Below, one piece after another: positions 48,192 through 57,740 of a stretch of DNA of 64,000 nt. The translations under genes were made by a program, and so were the position numbers. The notes below the pieces were generated by a model. That model was given only the letters and a program-made list of their open reading frames with translations, was not told where the DNA came from and searched no databases. The stretch comes from Desulfovulcanus ferrireducens (GTDB lineage Bacteria > Desulfobacterota > Desulfovibrionia > Desulfovibrionales > Desulfonatronovibrionaceae): the NCBI RefSeq assembly GCF_018704065.1, contig NZ_JAGUQP010000012.1, forward strand, positions 1-64,000. The letters run 5' to 3'. Within the stretch, counting starts at the first letter, position 1. Each line of letters starts with the position of its first letter.

Positions 48192-48947
48192 GTGAGTGTG
48201 AAAAAGAAGATCAGGGCAGATATTTTATTATATGAACAGGGCTTGGCTGAATCCAGAGAAAAAGCCAAGCGACTGATTATGGCTGGCCAGGTTTTTATGG
48301 AAAAGGATGGCCGGCAGGTGCTTGTTGCCAAGCCTGGCCAGAGCGTTGATCCTGGAGTTCGTTTAAGACTCAAAGAACAGGATCGATTTGTCAGCCGAGG
48401 AGGCTATAAGCTGTTAACAGCCATAGAGCATTTTAAGGTGGAGGTTGACGGTAAAATCTGTCTGGATGTAGGCGCGTCAACCGGGGGGTTTACTGATTGT
48501 TTGCTCCAGATGGGCGCACAGAAAGTTTACGCTCTGGATGTAGGGCATGGTCAGTTGCACTGGAAGCTGCGGCAAGACCCGCGGGTGATCAACTTGGAAA
48601 AGATAAATATTCGGTATGCCCCGGCAGATTTGCTTCCAGAGCCGGTACATTTGATTGTTCTGGATTGTTCCTTTATTTCCTTACGCCTGACTTTGCCTGC
48701 GAGTCTGAAGTTTCTGGCTCCAGGAGGCGAGGTTATTGCCCTGGTTAAGCCTCAGTTTGAGGTGGGCCGGGGACAGACCGTTAAAGGTGTTGTCAAATCT
48801 CAGGAAAAGATAAATGAAGTTTTGAATGGTCTGGTTCATTTTGCACAAAATGAGCTTGGCCTTGAATTCTTGGGCTCTGTTCCGGCCATGATCAAGGGCC
48901 CAAAAGGGAATCAAGAATATTTGGTTTATTTTAAAGCAAAAGTATAG
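48192..48947 (+). CDS. tlyA: TlyA-family rRNA 2'-O-methyltransferase
   Basis: The 251-aa protein has an N-terminal S4 RNA-binding domain (RADILLYEQGLAESREKAKRLI, then RFVSRGGYKLL) and an FtsJ-type methylase domain with LDVGASTGGFTDCLLQMGA and VKPQFEVGR. Family members methylate 16S and 23S rRNA ribose. Two GTG starts (48192 and 48198) are possible; no clear ribosome site. Confidence 0.93.
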   Translation: MSVKKKIRADILLYEQGLAESREKAKRLIMAGQVFMEKDGRQVLVAKPGQSVDPGVRLRLKEQDRFVSRGGYKLLTAIEHFKVEVDGKICLDVGASTGGFTDCLLQMGAQKVYALDVGHGQLHWKLRQDPRVINLEKINIRYAPADLLPEPVHLIVLDCSFISLRLTLPASLKFLAPGGEVIALVKPQFEVGRGQTVKGVVKSQEKINEVLNGLVHFAQNELGLEFLGSVPAMIKGPKGNQEYLVYFKAKV

Positions 48948-49120
48948 TGTGTGGATGTTAAACATTAGATGTTGGAGGTTAGGTAAAACAACTCAATAAA
49001 GCTGAAGCTCGGAGCTGAAAGCTTTTCTTTGGGTGGCAGTTAGTTTCAGTCATGACTCACGATTAAAAGCTTTGGGCCGCGATTTAAATTGAGCTTTTAC
49101 TTAATAGAAGAGGGTAAGAT

Positions 49121-49747
49121 ATGCATAAAGTTTGTCTTACGAATCCAGAAACCAGAATCCAGAAGCCAAGAACAGAAAAGAGACTCAATAGAATCAGTCA
49201 GGTGCTGGCCAGACGGCAGAAAGATTTGACCCTGATTATTAATAATGTCCATGATCCGCATAATGTCTCAGCGATTTTACGCAGTTGTGATGCCTTTGGA
49301 GTGCAGAAGGTCCACCTTTATTATTCTCAGGAGGCCTTCCCTTGTCTGGGGAAAAAGTCTTCGGCTTCAGCCAAGAAATGGGTGGATTGTATAAGGCACA
49401 GACAAGCAGAGAAAATGGTTACCGAGCTCAAAGAACAGGGATTTAAACTGGTGGGCACCGGTTTTAGTGAGCGGGCTGTTCCCTTGACCGAATGGGATTT
49501 TACAAAACCCACAGCCGTTATTCTTGGCAACGAGCATAGAGGCATGGATGAAGAGTTGCTTGCTCTTGTACCTAATGAACTTTATATCCCCATGCAGGGC
49601 ATGGTGCAAAGTTTGAATGTTTCTGTGGCTGCAGCCATAATCTTGTACGAGGCCTGGAGACAGAGACAGGCCAAGGGAATGTATGGCCAGCCGTCTTTTT
49701 CTGAAGAAGAACTTAAAGAGTTGTTTGAGCAATGGGCCATGAAGTGA
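49121..49747 (+). CDS. TrmH/SpoU-family RNA methyltransferase
   Basis: The 208-aa SPOUT methylase has the three family motifs: NVHDPHNVSAILRSCDAFG, AVILGNEHRGMDEELL and MVQSLNVSVAAAIILYE. This fits tRNA Gm18 methylase TrmH or a 23S rRNA homologue; the exact target is not deducible. GAGGGTAAG precedes ATG 49121. Confidence 0.92.
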   Translation: MHKVCLTNPETRIQKPRTEKRLNRISQVLARRQKDLTLIINNVHDPHNVSAILRSCDAFGVQKVHLYYSQEAFPCLGKKSSASAKKWVDCIRHRQAEKMVTELKEQGFKLVGTGFSERAVPLTEWDFTKPTAVILGNEHRGMDEELLALVPNELYIPMQGMVQSLNVSVAAAIILYEAWRQRQAKGMYGQPSFSEEELKELFEQWAMK

Positions 49748-49805
49748 CGGAAGTTGGGAAAATGAGAAGTTAAGAAGATGGGGAAAAGATTGAAGGTAAC
49801 AAGGG

Positions 49806-50324
49806 ATGAATAAGGAAAATATTTATCTGATCGGGCCAAGGGCATGCGGGAAGACCACATTAGGCCAAGCCCTGGCTCATCGGCTTGATTTACCTTTTGT
49901 GGATACTGATATTTATATTCAAGATAAGATGGGCCAAAATATTTCGGAGATAGTGGCTGAGAAGGGATGGGACTATTTTCGAGATATAGAGGAACGATCG
50001 TTTAAGGAGATAAGTAGTCGTGGACCGCAGGTGGTTTCTACTGGCGGAGGGATAGTCTTACGCCCGGCCAACAGGGAGATTTTAAAGAGTTCCAGGTATG
50101 TATTTTATTTACATGGTCAGGTGGAGCTTCTGGCGCAAAGACTGAGAAAGGATAATGATAGCAATTTGCGCCCGGCTTTAACTGACCTCTCTCTGGAACA
50201 GGAGATAGAGGAAGTTTTAAGAGAAAGAGAGCCGCTTTATCGGCAATGTGCCAAGCTGGTTCTAGATGCCAGCCTGAATATTTCTGAACTTGTGGAGACG
50301 TGTGTAAAACAACTAAAAGGCTAA
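49806..50324 (+). CDS. aroL: Shikimate kinase
   Basis: Phosphorylates shikimate in the aromatic pathway. At 172 aa: P-loop GPRACGKT (10-17), substrate motif DTDIYIQDKMG, VSTGGGIVLRP and an LID near 115-125 (LRKDNDSNLRPAL). The PRACGK P-loop is that of the AroL form; AroK is an equally acceptable name. It ends 9 bases before aroC. Confidence 0.95.
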   Translation: MNKENIYLIGPRACGKTTLGQALAHRLDLPFVDTDIYIQDKMGQNISEIVAEKGWDYFRDIEERSFKEISSRGPQVVSTGGGIVLRPANREILKSSRYVFYLHGQVELLAQRLRKDNDSNLRPALTDLSLEQEIEEVLREREPLYRQCAKLVLDASLNISELVETCVKQLKG

Positions 50325-50333
50325 GAGGCGAAA

Positions 50334-51398
50334 ATGGGTGATACGTTCGGTCGCTTTTTTACTTTGACTACGTTTGGGGAATCTCATGGTCCGGGCCTGG
50401 GTGGAGTAGTCCAGGGTTGTCCTGCAGGGATCCCTTTGTCTGAGGAAATAATTCAAAAGGAGCTGGATAAAAGAAAGCCCGGTCAGGGGATTTCTTCTAC
50501 GACCAGAAAAGAAAAGGATCGGGTCAGGCTGCTCTCTGGTGTTTTTGAAGGGAAAACCACGGGGACGGCCATTGGTTTTTATATTGCTAACGAAGACCAA
50601 AGGTCCAGGGACTACAGCAAGATAAAAGATGTATTCAGGCCAGGCCATGGCGATTATACTTATACGCAAAAATTTGGAATCAGAGATTATCGGGGTGGAG
50701 GCAGGTCTTCAGGACGAGAGACAGTATCCCGAGTGGTAGGCGGAGCTATTGCTCAGGAAGTATTGCGTACCAGGGGAATCCATGTTTTTGCCTATACTGT
50801 AGAATTGGGAGGTATTTCTGTAGAGATAAAAGATATCCGGGCTGCAGAGACTTTACCATTTTTTAGTGCTGACAAAAACGTGGTCCCCAGGTGGGAGCAA
50901 AGGGTCAAGGAAGTTCGTGCAGACGGTGATACATTGGGCGGAATTGTAGAGATAATGGCCACGGGGGTCCCAGTGGGGTTGGGCGAGCCTGTGTTTGATA
51001 AATTGGATGCACGGCTGGCCTACGCTTTGATGAGTGTTGGGGCTGTAAAAGGGGTTGAGATCGGACAAGGGTTTCAGGCCCCAAGACTTCTGGGCAGTGA
51101 AAATAATGACCCTATTACCCCTGATGGTTTCGCAAGCAATAACAGCGGGGGGATATTGGCGGGCATTTCTTCTGGCCAGCCCATTATTTGCCGGGCAGCA
51201 GTAAAACCTATTCCTTCTATTGCCAAGCCACAGCAAACCATCAATAAGGATAATCAGCCTGTAGAGATCAATATTGGAGGTCGTCACGATATTTGCGCCA
51301 TTCCCCGTATTGTTCCGGTACTTAAAGCTATGGTTCTCATGACTCTGGCTGACATGCTTCTTTTACATGAAGCAAGGCGTAGGTGGGTGAGTGGATAG
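50334..51398 (+). CDS. aroC: Chorismate synthase
   Basis: Converts EPSP to chorismate with reduced FMN. At 354 aa: signatures GESHGPGLGGVVQGCPAG, YRGGGRSSGRETVSRVVGGA and NNSGGILAGISSGQPI. GAGGCGAAA precedes ATG 50334, and it is coupled with the shikimate kinase gene. No oddities. Confidence 0.97.
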   Translation: MGDTFGRFFTLTTFGESHGPGLGGVVQGCPAGIPLSEEIIQKELDKRKPGQGISSTTRKEKDRVRLLSGVFEGKTTGTAIGFYIANEDQRSRDYSKIKDVFRPGHGDYTYTQKFGIRDYRGGGRSSGRETVSRVVGGAIAQEVLRTRGIHVFAYTVELGGISVEIKDIRAAETLPFFSADKNVVPRWEQRVKEVRADGDTLGGIVEIMATGVPVGLGEPVFDKLDARLAYALMSVGAVKGVEIGQGFQAPRLLGSENNDPITPDGFASNNSGGILAGISSGQPIICRAAVKPIPSIAKPQQTINKDNQPVEINIGGRHDICAIPRIVPVLKAMVLMTLADMLLLHEARRRWVSG

Positions 51399-51529
51399 TT
51401 AGCGTGTGGCTAAGTATTCTATGTCATTAACACAAGGCGTGCGGGAGATAACAAATTTTAGCGAACGCAGCAGACGAATAGCAGCGAGAGAATAATTTTT
51501 AAGTCAATGGAAAAGTTTATTGGGGCAAG

Positions 51530-52288
51530 ATGATTTTTTTGTTTAAGAAGATAGTTTCCCGTCTGTTATTTCCCCTTCCTTTATGTGTGGAAATTTTGGG
51601 CCTGGGCCTATTGTGCCTGCTATTCAATAAAAAGCGAGCCGGCAAGATATTTATTTTTGTGGGCTTAAGTTTACTTACGGCAATGAGTGTAGGACCTGTA
51701 GCTGACAAGCTTCTTAGCCCTTTGGAGCATAAATATCGTCCGTTACAGGAAGTTCCTGAGGGTGTGGAATTCATAGTTGTTCTGGGGGGAGGTCATGATT
51801 CTGACCCTGCTCTGCCGCCTAACTCTCAGATTGGCCGTTCAGCATTGGCCAGGGTGGTGGAAGCCCTGCGTTTAAAAAACAAACTCCCCAAGGCAAAAAT
51901 TATATTCTCCGGAGGCAGGTTAAACGACCCCCAGTCCAATGCTTTGGTTATGGCCCGGGTGGCCAGGATCTTGGGTTTGAAAGAACAGGACATCATTTTA
52001 GAAATAGAGTCTAAAGACACCAAAGACGAGGCCAGGTTGTTAAAAAACATGCTTCAAAACAAATCATTTGTCCTGGTTACCTCTGCTTCACATATGCATC
52101 GGTCCATGCTTTTATTTCAGGCCCAGGGCCTAAACCCCATTCCTTCTCCAACAGATTATTTAGCCAAGGAGAAGAAAAGATATAACCTCTGGGACTATTT
52201 CCCCAGTAGTGATGGCCTGGAAAAGATGGAACGAGTTTTTTATGAGTATTTAGGTATGGCCTGGGCCAGACTTAGAGGACAGATCTGA
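51530..52288 (+). CDS. DUF218 / ElyC-SanA-like membrane protein
   Basis: The 252-aa protein has two N-terminal membrane helices (about 10-30 and 38-58) and a DUF218 domain (EFIVVLGGGH, LPKAKIIFSGGR, TKDEARLLKNML, LVTSASHMHRSMLLF). ElyC of E. coli acts in envelope/undecaprenyl-phosphate metabolism; that role is inferred here. The TauE/SafE gene follows after one base. Confidence 0.9.
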   Translation: MIFLFKKIVSRLLFPLPLCVEILGLGLLCLLFNKKRAGKIFIFVGLSLLTAMSVGPVADKLLSPLEHKYRPLQEVPEGVEFIVVLGGGHDSDPALPPNSQIGRSALARVVEALRLKNKLPKAKIIFSGGRLNDPQSNALVMARVARILGLKEQDIILEIESKDTKDEARLLKNMLQNKSFVLVTSASHMHRSMLLFQAQGLNPIPSPTDYLAKEKKRYNLWDYFPSSDGLEKMERVFYEYLGMAWARLRGQI

Positions 52289-52289
52289 T

Positions 52290-53240
52290 ATGCTTTTCTC
52301 TTCCGGGGTACAAACTCCAATCTGGCTGCCGCCCTTGGTGGCCTCAATCATATCCTTTTTTACCTCTATGGGGGGTGTCTCCGGTGCTTTCCTTCTTCTT
52401 CCCTTTCAGATGAGTTTTCTTGGCTTTACTTCGCCGGCAGTGAGCGCGACTAATCAGCTTTTTAACATTGTGGCCATACCTCCTGGGGTCTATCGCTACC
52501 TTCAAGAAGGGCGGATGGTTTGGCCCCTGGCCTGGGTGGTTGTGCTGGGAACCTTGCCCGGTGTGTTTATCGGAGCCATTGTCCGGGTAGTATATCTGCC
52601 AGATCCCAAAAGTTTTAAGTTTTTTGTCGGGCTGGTGCTTCTCTATATCGGGGTTAAGATGATTAAAGAGTTGCTCAGGACCGGGGACGGGATGAAAAAG
52701 AGCAGCGAACAAAAGTTTGAGCAGTTGGTTAGGGAATTCAGGCAGAAAAAAAGAAACCTGGGAAGGGACTTGCCCATTGTTAAAGTACAAAAATTTTCTT
52801 TGAATAAAATCTGCTATGAATTTTACGGACAAAAATTTGAGTTTTCAACTTTAGGCATTTTTAGTTTGAGTTTTGCTGTGGGTATTATCGGAGGAGTCTA
52901 TGGTATTGGCGGTGGCTCTATAGTTGCCCCGTTTTTTGTTTCATTTTTTCGCCTACCTGTTTATACCATCGCCGGGGCATCCCTGATGGGTACTTTTGTC
53001 ACCTCCATTGCAGGGGTGATTTTTTATCAGGCTATTGCCCCTTTTTATCCTCACCAAGCAGTTTCTCCAGACTGGCTTTTGGGGCTTTTGTTTGGCCTTG
53101 GTGGCATGGTTGGGATGTACTTGGGAGCTCGTTGCCAGAAGTATGTTCCAGCCAGTTGGATCAAAGCTATGCTCAGCGTAATAATTTTCTTTACAGCCCT
53201 GAAATATGTCTGGGGATTTTTGAGGACGCTGGGAACTTAA
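52290..53240 (+). CDS. TauE/SafE-family anion exporter (second)
   Basis: The 316-aa membrane protein has two halves separated by a basic, soluble loop (about 125-185, rich in Lys/Arg). The glycine motif YGIGGGSIVAPFF is in the second half, and the first half has the degenerate GGVSGAFLLLPF. AGAGGACAG precedes ATG 52290, coupled to the DUF218 gene. It converges with a tandem Usp gene, paralleling the first TauE at 34019. Substrate unknown. Confidence 0.9.
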   Translation: MLFSSGVQTPIWLPPLVASIISFFTSMGGVSGAFLLLPFQMSFLGFTSPAVSATNQLFNIVAIPPGVYRYLQEGRMVWPLAWVVVLGTLPGVFIGAIVRVVYLPDPKSFKFFVGLVLLYIGVKMIKELLRTGDGMKKSSEQKFEQLVREFRQKKRNLGRDLPIVKVQKFSLNKICYEFYGQKFEFSTLGIFSLSFAVGIIGGVYGIGGGSIVAPFFVSFFRLPVYTIAGASLMGTFVTSIAGVIFYQAIAPFYPHQAVSPDWLLGLLFGLGGMVGMYLGARCQKYVPASWIKAMLSVIIFFTALKYVWGFLRTLGT

Positions 53241-53254
53241 ACTTTAAAATACGG

Positions 53255-54124
53255 TTATTTGCATACCCATAGGGATACTTTGTCTAGATTTTTAAATATG
53301 TAAGAGCTGGTTGAGCCCATAAATAGTTTAGACATGGTGTTTTGATGCCCTCCTGTTCTACCCATGGCAATAACCGCATAATTATTGTTCAGGGCATGTT
53401 TTAGGATTGTATGGCCGGTGTTTTTGCCCCGGACGACCTTTACTTCTATCATATCCTCGGGATAGTGGTTACTTACCAGTTGTTTTTTGGTTTTGTTGAT
53501 AATTTCACTAACAGCGGTGGAAGAATTGTTTTGAACATGGAAAATTGTAATCTTATGCTCTGTATGTTTTTGCATGATAAAACCTACATGGTCGGCCACG
53601 CAAAGGCTTTCTGGAGTCCCATCAGTGCACAAGAGAATGTTTTGACGATTTTTTTCTGGTTTACGACAGATCCAGAGGGGGAAGTCAATTTTTTTATTAA
53701 GGACCTGCTTACTTACACTATCTTCAATCAATTCTTCCAGAAGAGATATGCCTCTGCGTCCCAATAAGAGTGCATCATAGAAACCACTTCGGGCATAATA
53801 TACAATATCCTGCGCAGTCGATGTTTGTCTGAATTGAAGGTCTTCTTTTATTTGTTCTGCACAAAATCCATATTCCAGCAACATGTTTTGGGCCTTGTGC
53901 AAGGTTTCAAAACCATGACGTTTATAGGTTGCGGCCAAGTGTTTGGCTTCTGTTACATTTTGTCCTGCGCTTGAATCCAGCACAATATTTTTCCTGGGAT
54001 TAGGGGCAATATACAATAGATCTATAAGCAAATCTTTTTTGTTTTTAAAAAAATAAGCTAGAAAACATATGGCATATTGAACAGTGTAATCTTTACTGAC
54101 AGTTATGAGTAGGTGTTTCTTCAT
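53255..54124 (-). CDS. Tandem universal stress protein
   Basis: The 289-aa protein has two Usp domains (about 1-155 and 160-289). Both keep glycine-rich loops at the nucleotide site: LLLGRRGISLLEELIEDS and AMGRTGGHQNT...FMGSTSSYIF. It is closer to classical ATP-binding Usps than the tandem proteins at 39318 and 40248. It is convergent with the second TauE gene, 14 bases from its stop. Confidence 0.88.
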   Translation of the reverse strand: MKKHLLITVSKDYTVQYAICFLAYFFKNKKDLLIDLLYIAPNPRKNIVLDSSAGQNVTEAKHLAATYKRHGFETLHKAQNMLLEYGFCAEQIKEDLQFRQTSTAQDIVYYARSGFYDALLLGRRGISLLEELIEDSVSKQVLNKKIDFPLWICRKPEKNRQNILLCTDGTPESLCVADHVGFIMQKHTEHKITIFHVQNNSSTAVSEIINKTKKQLVSNHYPEDMIEVKVVRGKNTGHTILKHALNNNYAVIAMGRTGGHQNTMSKLFMGSTSSYIFKNLDKVSLWVCK

Positions 54125-54181
54125 GAGCTTTTTAGGTACGGGCCTTTAATGTGGCGTTGTTTTCGGCCTTTATCTGTTTGA

Positions 54182-54391
54182 CTAAACGAGTTTATTAATC
54201 ATAGTGCCGCGGCCTTCGTAGGCTGCACGCAAAATCGATGTCTGAAATTCCTGGTCTTGATTAACCAGGCTGTTTTGATATTGATTAGAATCCATACGGT
54301 CCAGTGTTTTCTGGATCAGTTGTGCCCCAAATTGATTTTGTTTGAGGCTTTGAGTGAACATCTCCATGGAGAAACTGGTTTGTACGTCCAT
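54182..54391 (-). CDS. Small helical protein, possibly motility-linked (YjfB-like)
   Basis: This 69-aa helical protein is Gln/Met-rich (MDVQTSFSMEMFTQSL, QFGAQLIQKTLDRM). It resembles YjfB-type small putative motility proteins in length and pattern, but the match is loose. The gene is supported by an excellent GGGAGGAG before ATG 54391 and by a possible sigma-28 promoter at 54433-54459. Confidence 0.65.
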   Translation of the reverse strand: MDVQTSFSMEMFTQSLKQNQFGAQLIQKTLDRMDSNQYQNSLVNQDQEFQTSILRAAYEGRGTMINKLV

Positions 54392-54432
54392 ATTCTCCTC
54401 CCAACTCAGGCCGAAAACAACACCTATTCTAT

Positions 54433-54459
54433 TAATCGGATGATTTCACTAAATCAGTA
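54433..54459 (-). promoter_or_regulatory. Possible sigma-28 (flagellar) promoter
   Basis: On the minus strand TACTGATT, an 11-base spacer and TCCGATTA resemble TAAAGTTT-N11-GCCGATAA, with 5/8 and 6/8 matches and exact spacing, 42 bases before the ATG of the small gene. Confidence 0.35.
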
Positions 54460-54565
54460 GGGGAAAAAATCAGTTCTTGTCAAACCAGGTCCTTTGCGTT
54501 TAATGGATTCCAGATCTCAATTGTCCAATCTTGAAACCCTCCAAATCTTCTAACCATCTAATAAT

Positions 54566-56563
54566 ATGCAACGATTTAAGCTTGTTAGTGAATTTAAACC
54601 ACAGGGAGATCAGCCCAAGGCTATTGATACTCTGGTTAGAAATATTGAGCAAGGGATTTCAGACCAGATTCTTTTAGGTGTGACTGGCTCTGGAAAGACT
54701 TTTACCATGGCCAATGTAATTGCCAGGTGCAACAGGCCCGCCTTGATTATGGCCCCGAACAAGACCTTGGCTGCTCAATTATTTAATGAGTTCAAGGAAC
54801 TTTTTCCGCATAATGCCGTGGAATATTTTGTCAGCTACTATGATTATTATCAGCCAGAAGCCTATTTGCCTCACACGGACGTTTATATTGAAAAGGATTC
54901 CTCTATTAACGAGGATATTGATAAACTTCGCCACTCGGCCACCCATGCCCTGCTTACCCGGCGAGATGTGATTATTGTTGCTTCGGTTTCCTGCATTTAC
55001 GGGCTGGGATCACCAGAATATTATGCTCAGATGGTCATCCCCGTTGAAGAGGGACAAAAAATTGGCCTGGAAGAGCTCATGTCCAGATTGATTGAAGTGC
55101 ATTATGAGCGTAATGACTATGATTTTCATCGGGGCACTTTTAGGGTCAGGGGAGATGTATTGGAGATCATTCCCGCGTACAGGCATGAACAGGCTCTGCG
55201 TATTGAGTTCTTTGGAGATGAAATTGATGGTATATACGAGACAGATCCTTTGACCGGCGAGATAAAGGGGCAGATAAAAAAGACAATGATTTTCCCGGCC
55301 AGTCATTATGTATCAGACCAGGCCAATCTCAAGCGAGCCATGACCGCCATAAGGGAGGAACTCAGGGAAAGACTTCTCTGGTTCAAGAAACAAAACAAAT
55401 TAGTAGAAGCCCAGCGTTTGGAGCAAAGGACACAGCTTGATCTGGAAATGATTGAGGAGATGGGCTATTGTAATGGGATAGAAAATTATTCAAGGCATCT
55501 GGATGGCCGAAAACCCGGTCAGCCTCCAGCCTGTTTGCTGGATTATTTTCCAAAGGATTTCCTTTTGTTTGTTGACGAATCGCATATCACCATCCCTCAG
55601 ATAGGGGGGATGTATAGTGGGGATCGCTCCAGAAAGAAAACTTTAGTTGAATTTGGTTTTCGCTTGCCTTCAGCTTTGGATAACAGACCCTTAAACTTTG
55701 ACGAATTTTTAGCCAGAATAGGCCAGACCGTTTATGTCTCAGCTACGCCTGGAGACTGGGAGTTGGAGAGGTGTGCAGGGGTTGTGGTCGAGCAGATTAT
55801 TCGACCCACAGGATTGGTGGACCCGGAAGTGGAGGTTAGACCTACAAAAGGACAGATGGATGACCTGATGCATGAGTGTTTGATGCGAGCACAAAGAGAT
55901 GAACGTGTGCTGGTGACTACACTGACAAAAAGGATGGCCGAAGACCTGACCGAATATTTGCAGGAAAGGGGTATCAAAAGCAAATACATGCACTCTGATA
56001 TTGATACTCTGGAAAGGGTGGCCATTATCCAAGCCTTAAGACAGGGGGAATTTACGGTATTAGTGGGTATAAATCTTTTGCGTGAAGGTTTGGATTTGCC
56101 AGAGGTGTCACTGGTGGCTATTCTAGATGCAGATAAAGAGGGATTTTTACGCTCTTACCGTTCCCTTATCCAGACTTTTGGCAGGGCAGCAAGAAATATT
56201 TCAGGAAAAGTTATCATGTATGCTGACACCATTACCCGATCTATGCAAAAGGCTATGGAGGAGACAGAGCGGAGGCGTAATAAACAGATAGAATTTAATA
56301 AAGAGCACAATATTATTCCGCAGACCATTAGCAAGAAGAAAAGCAATGTCCTTTATGATTTTTATCATCAGGGTACGGATGTTTCTCAGGCTAGTGTAGC
56401 TGAAAATCTAACAGGGTATAATCTGACTCCGGAAGAAATAGAAAGGCGGATTAAAAATCTGGAAAAGCAGATGCGTCAACTTGCCAAAAATCTGGAATTC
56501 GAACAGGCTGCAAAGGTGAGGGATGAAATTTTTAGATTGAGGCAGATGTTGTTGGAGCTGTAA
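54566..56563 (+). CDS. uvrB: Excinuclease ABC subunit B
   Basis: The 665-aa DNA-damage helicase of nucleotide excision repair. Walker A GVTGSGKT (38-45), beta-hairpin [13 protein letters not shown], helicase motifs DESH and TFGRAARN, and a C-terminal UVR domain ([23 protein letters not shown]), each as expected. Full length. No strong ribosome site before ATG 54566. Single gene. Confidence 0.97.
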   Translation: MQRFKLVSEFKPQGDQPKAIDTLVRNIEQGISDQILLGVTGSGKTFTMANVIARCNRPALIMAPNKTLAAQLFNEFKELFPHNAVEYFVSYYDYYQPEAYLPHTDVYIEKDSSINEDIDKLRHSATHALLTRRDVIIVASVSCIYGLGSPEYYAQMVIPVEEGQKIGLEELMSRLIEVHYERNDYDFHRGTFRVRGDVLEIIPAYRHEQALRIEFFGDEIDGIYETDPLTGEIKGQIKKTMIFPASHYVSDQANLKRAMTAIREELRERLLWFKKQNKLVEAQRLEQRTQLDLEMIEEMGYCNGIENYSRHLDGRKPGQPPACLLDYFPKDFLLFVDESHITIPQIGGMYSGDRSRKKTLVEFGFRLPSALDNRPLNFDEFLARIGQTVYVSATPGDWELERCAGVVVEQIIRPTGLVDPEVEVRPTKGQMDDLMHECLMRAQRDERVLVTTLTKRMAEDLTEYLQERGIKSKYMHSDIDTLERVAIIQALRQGEFTVLVGINLLREGLDLPEVSLVAILDADKEGFLRSYRSLIQTFGRAARNISGKVIMYADTITRSMQKAMEETERRRNKQIEFNKEHNIIPQTISKKKSNVLYDFYHQGTDVSQASVAENLTGYNLTPEEIERRIKNLEKQMRQLAKNLEFEQAAKVRDEIFRLRQMLLEL

Positions 56564-56676
56564 AATCGATTTATCAGTTAGGGACAAAAGACCAGGGGGC
56601 AAGAAGTTTGTATTTGGTTGGCTGTTCAAACATTAAACCATTTAATAAACTGCTCAACTATCAACAAGGATAGAGA

Positions 56677-57330
56677 TTGAAAAAAATTGGTTTACTTGGC
56701 GGAAGTTTCAACCCAGTGCACATTGGGCATTTGCGTCTGGCTCTGGAAGTGGGAGAAAAAATGCATCTGGATGAGGTCCATCTGGTCCCGGCGTATATTC
56801 CTCCCCATAAACAGACGAAAAATGTTCTGCCTTTTGAGTGGCGGGTAAAGATGCTCGAACAGTCTATTTTGGGCGTGGACGGGCTAAAGTTAAACCTGAT
56901 GGAAAAGGAAAGGCCGGAAGCATCCTATACTTATGTTACGTTAGAGAGCTTCTTGCGCCGTGAACCTGAAACTGAGCTTTTTTTTATCCTGGGCAGTCTT
57001 GATTTATTGACAGTCCCTCAATGGTTTAAAGGAAGAGAACTTCCCTATCTGGCCAATTTTGTTGTTGTCGACAGGCATGGTCAGACTGAAGATGAGATAC
57101 ATGAGTTTGTGACCAGCTTTTGGCCGGTGGACAAAATCATTTCTGGAGGATGGAGTTTACACCGGGGGAAGAAAATATATTTTCTCTCTCTACCCCGCTT
57201 AGATATAAGTTCATCCCTGGTTCGCCGCAAATGGTTGCATGGTGAAAACATCACCTTTCTCGTACCCGGGCCAGTGGAAAAGTTTTTGGATGAGAACAGG
57301 GAAGACGTTGTTTTCTATTGGAAAGGTTGA
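56677..57330 (+). CDS. nadD: Nicotinate-nucleotide adenylyltransferase
   Basis: The 217-aa enzyme makes deamido-NAD from NaMN and ATP. It has the nucleotidyltransferase motifs GGSFNPVHIGHLRLA and ISSSLVRR near the end, plus PPHK. Start TTG 56677 has AAGGATAGAG upstream and gives the usual N-terminus MKKIGLLGGSFNP. Follows uvrB by 113 bases. Confidence 0.95.
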   Translation: MKKIGLLGGSFNPVHIGHLRLALEVGEKMHLDEVHLVPAYIPPHKQTKNVLPFEWRVKMLEQSILGVDGLKLNLMEKERPEASYTYVTLESFLRREPETELFFILGSLDLLTVPQWFKGRELPYLANFVVVDRHGQTEDEIHEFVTSFWPVDKIISGGWSLHRGKKIYFLSLPRLDISSSLVRRKWLHGENITFLVPGPVEKFLDENREDVVFYWKG

Positions 57331-57413
57331 GAGGTTAAAAGATTAAGAGGTAAAGATGTTAGGAGAAAATTAAGGACTTTCTATTAACATTTACATTTTA
57401 GCCTGTTAAAGCC

Positions 57414-57718
57414 TGTGAGCAAATCTTTTTATCAACTTAATTCCCATGCTTTATTCCAGTCTTGGTTCCTTTCATGCTGGTACAAAAACTTGGACCCATC
57501 TAAAACTTGCTTGCGGACAGAGCATAATGGGATATTTTAGGTAAACAAATATTCTTTTTATTATCGATAGTTATGGTTAATATCGCAAAGTATTTAGTCC
57601 AATCATCCCGATGCTCTGCTTTTCCGCAAGCTTTGTCAAGATGGGTTACCCAAGCCGTTTGTAATGCATTTCAGAAACCAAGACTTTCAATCAGCGGTGA
57701 AAATAGGGTTTGGCTACA
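57414..57718. repeat. Family B palindromic MITE-like element, copy 2
   Basis: 305 bp, closely similar to 15683-15986. The right end GGTTTGGCTACA is the reverse complement of the family left end TGTAGCCAAACC; the left end of this copy is degenerate. The inner stem CTTGCGGACAGAGCAT / ATGCTCTGCTTTTCCGCAAG is preserved. It fills the convergent gap between nadD and glpX. Confidence 0.8.
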
Positions 57719-57740
57719 GGCCTTCTAACCTTTTTTCCCT

